64,000 nucleotides of DNA. Origin: Apostichopus japonicus (taxonomy: Eukaryota; Echinodermata; Holothuroidea; Aspidochirotida; Stichopodidae). The notes under the pieces were generated by a model, which was given only the letters and a program-made list of their open reading frames with translations, was not told where the DNA came from and ran no database searches. The position numbers and the translations under genes were made by a program. Shown here one piece after another: positions 62,711 to 64,000 of this stretch. Positions within the stretch are counted from its first letter, which is position 1. The number at the start of each line of letters is the position of its first letter. The stretch covers positions 32,089,989 through 32,153,988 of the forward strand of contig NC_092572.1 in NCBI RefSeq assembly GCF_037975245.1, read 5' to 3'.

Positions 62711-63020
62711 CTGTGGTGCTGTGGCCGAGTGGATAAAGGCGGTGGCATTTGAAGCAATGAGGCTTAGCAATCGGGAGGTTCGGGGTTCGATTCCATGCCG
62801 GGTCATAGTATGAAGGGTTTTTCATTCAAGAGCAATCTACGGTTTTCCCATCTGAAATGACTTTCTAAATGAAAAGATTTCCAATTTGAGTTAAATTGTT
62901 GAATTGGAAGCCACCCGACGTGTATGTTGTATCCATAAGCCCTTGCGGGTTTCTCCCACATTTTTGGTCGCTTAAGCGTCGTAAAAATAGCTGCTGATTA
63001 ATATTTATTTATTTATGCTC
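62711..63020 (+). mobile_element. tRNA-derived SINE with a long body
   Basis: The head (62711-62815) shows an A box (GTGGCCGAGTGGATAAAGG) and a B box (GGTTCGATTCC) about 60 bp apart. There is extra sequence between the anticodon and T arms, as in serine or leucine tRNAs. Acceptor and T stems pair imperfectly, so it is not a working tRNA gene. A body of about 200 bp follows and runs into an AT-rich ATTTATTTATTTA tail near 63000-63020. Target duplications were not resolved. Confidence 0.65.
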
Positions 63021-64000
63021 GGTTGTTAATTATCATACCGATGCTCGTGAATTATTTACAGAATTTTATCTCAAAAAATTATATTTTAAAGATATGTACT
63101 TTGGTTCACTTCCAGATTTTTAAAAGTTTGTTTCTACGTTTGGAATAAACTTGATACAAAAGTTAACGTAAGTTGTTCCTCTATTATTTGTCGCCCTCAA
63201 CCCTCCACCCAATCCTAGACAATAATGATAGGTAATGAATGAGGCTGTAAAGTCCAGGTGTGGCAATATAATTTATCCTTAACAATTGAAGATAATTATC
63301 AAGATACAATAAACAATTAGCCGATGATAAGTTATGAATATTAGTTGGATCAAATCCACTCTACCCCAACCCCCCCCCCCCCTTCGGATCCTGACAACTT
63401 CAAAATCGTCTAATGTATGTATGTATGAATGTATGTGTCTGTTCAAAACACGCGGGGAAATAATACGAATATTTGTGTAATATTCATATTTTATCAAGTG
63501 ATTGCATATGTTTGGTTACATGCATGGTATCCGTACAACAGAACAACGAAGCGGGTTAGTAGAGCTACTGTACATGTATTACTATACAGAGTTTCTTCCT
63601 ATTTTCTAATTTATTCCAATTTCACACGAATGCAATAATCACCACCACCCGCCCCTCAAAAAGAAAAAAAAAAGGAAAAAAGGAGTATTATATCGGAATC
63701 CTTGAAATGTCAGTAATTAAAATAGCTTCTCTTCCCTTCATATACAGTATATCCAAATGATCAAGATAATGGCAAGCATTACCATTCAGAAGAACATACC
63801 AGAGTTTATTAGTTTCAAATAAAACCAGACCCGTCCTTTCATTAATATCTAAGCCTGATTGGACCCACACACTTATGTCAGTCACGTATACACTAATATG
63901 GATAAATAATAATTTAAGCAAGTGATCCTGCAAAACCCCTGAAGAATTTAAAGGAACAAAGTTAATTTATTAGAAAGATTTAATTTCAAAGGAAGAATAT
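63021..64000. other. Stretch without a supported gene
   Basis: No gene recognised. A C-run lies at 63370-63382 and an A-rich run at 63660-63682. The segment at 63815-63940 is the second copy of a dispersed repeat described at 57000-57125. Confidence 0.35.
63815..63940. repeat. Dispersed repeat, copy 2 (partner at 57000-57125)
   Basis: Same orientation as its partner, with diverged but collinear words (AAAACCAGACCCGTCC, TTGGACCCACACACTTATGT, CAGTCACG). Confidence 0.7.

Overview
The window is AT-rich eukaryotic nuclear DNA from an animal genome. Genes are sparse and split by GT-AG introns, and most of the sequence is transposon remains and satellite-like repeats. An NLR-type gene combining a death-fold exon with a NACHT exon, Penelope-like retroelements, a PIF/Harbinger transposon and many small hAT-like elements together suggest a marine invertebrate, plausibly a deuterostome such as an echinoderm. 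That placement is inference: no host marker gene is visible that would prove it.

Region by region. 1-7.9 kb: almost no coding signal, a 1.04-kb non-autonomous hAT-like element (3315-4350) with a second element nested inside it, and a CTA-rich tandem repeat (5747-6072). 7.9-14.4 kb: one apparently complete PIF/Harbinger transposon bounded by GGGCCTGTTTCAC termini and a CAG target duplication. It carries two convergent, spliced, open genes, a 219-aa Myb/SANT-like protein and a 348-aa DDE transposase, and a Penelope GIY-YIG/3'-tail fragment lies between them. 14.4-21 kb: mostly intron-like sequence, two candidate plus-strand exons (18.8 and 20.4 kb) and the C-terminal remnant of a LINE (19.5 kb). 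21.8-29.1 kb (minus): an NLR-like gene of at least four coding exons with matching phases. Its NACHT exon has a one-base frameshift, and a decayed copy of its death-fold exon lies in intron 1. 29.4-30 kb: a degenerate 58-bp tandem array. 31.7-36 kb: long (TA)n tracts, nested hAT-like elements with exact 8-bp duplications, a 5'-truncated Penelope element with tail-to-head terminal repeats, and a tRNA-derived SINE.

37.1-38.6 kb: a 40-bp minisatellite with no length variation across 38.5 units and a 320-bp higher-order period. 39.3-39.7 kb: a tandem array containing a perfect 108-bp palindrome. 41-58.6 kb: no recognisable host gene. It holds several small tandem duplications, a dispersed repeat pair (46.6 and 52.1-53.0 kb), a 360-bp (TCA)n tract, a 1.8-kb element with long inverted ends (53983-55810), and a 1-kb array of 21-bp units whose translation is a heptapeptide repeat. 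59.1-60.9 kb: a repeat field dense in AGGTCA half-sites, including exact DR1 motifs. 62.7 kb: a second tRNA-like SINE.

The only genes clearly working together are those of the Harbinger element, where the Myb-like protein and the transposase are the usual two partners for transposition. The NLR-like gene is the only convincing host gene. No previously undescribed multi-gene system is demonstrated. The strongest leads are the intact Harbinger, the DR1-rich array, the length-invariant 40-bp satellite and the perfect palindrome.
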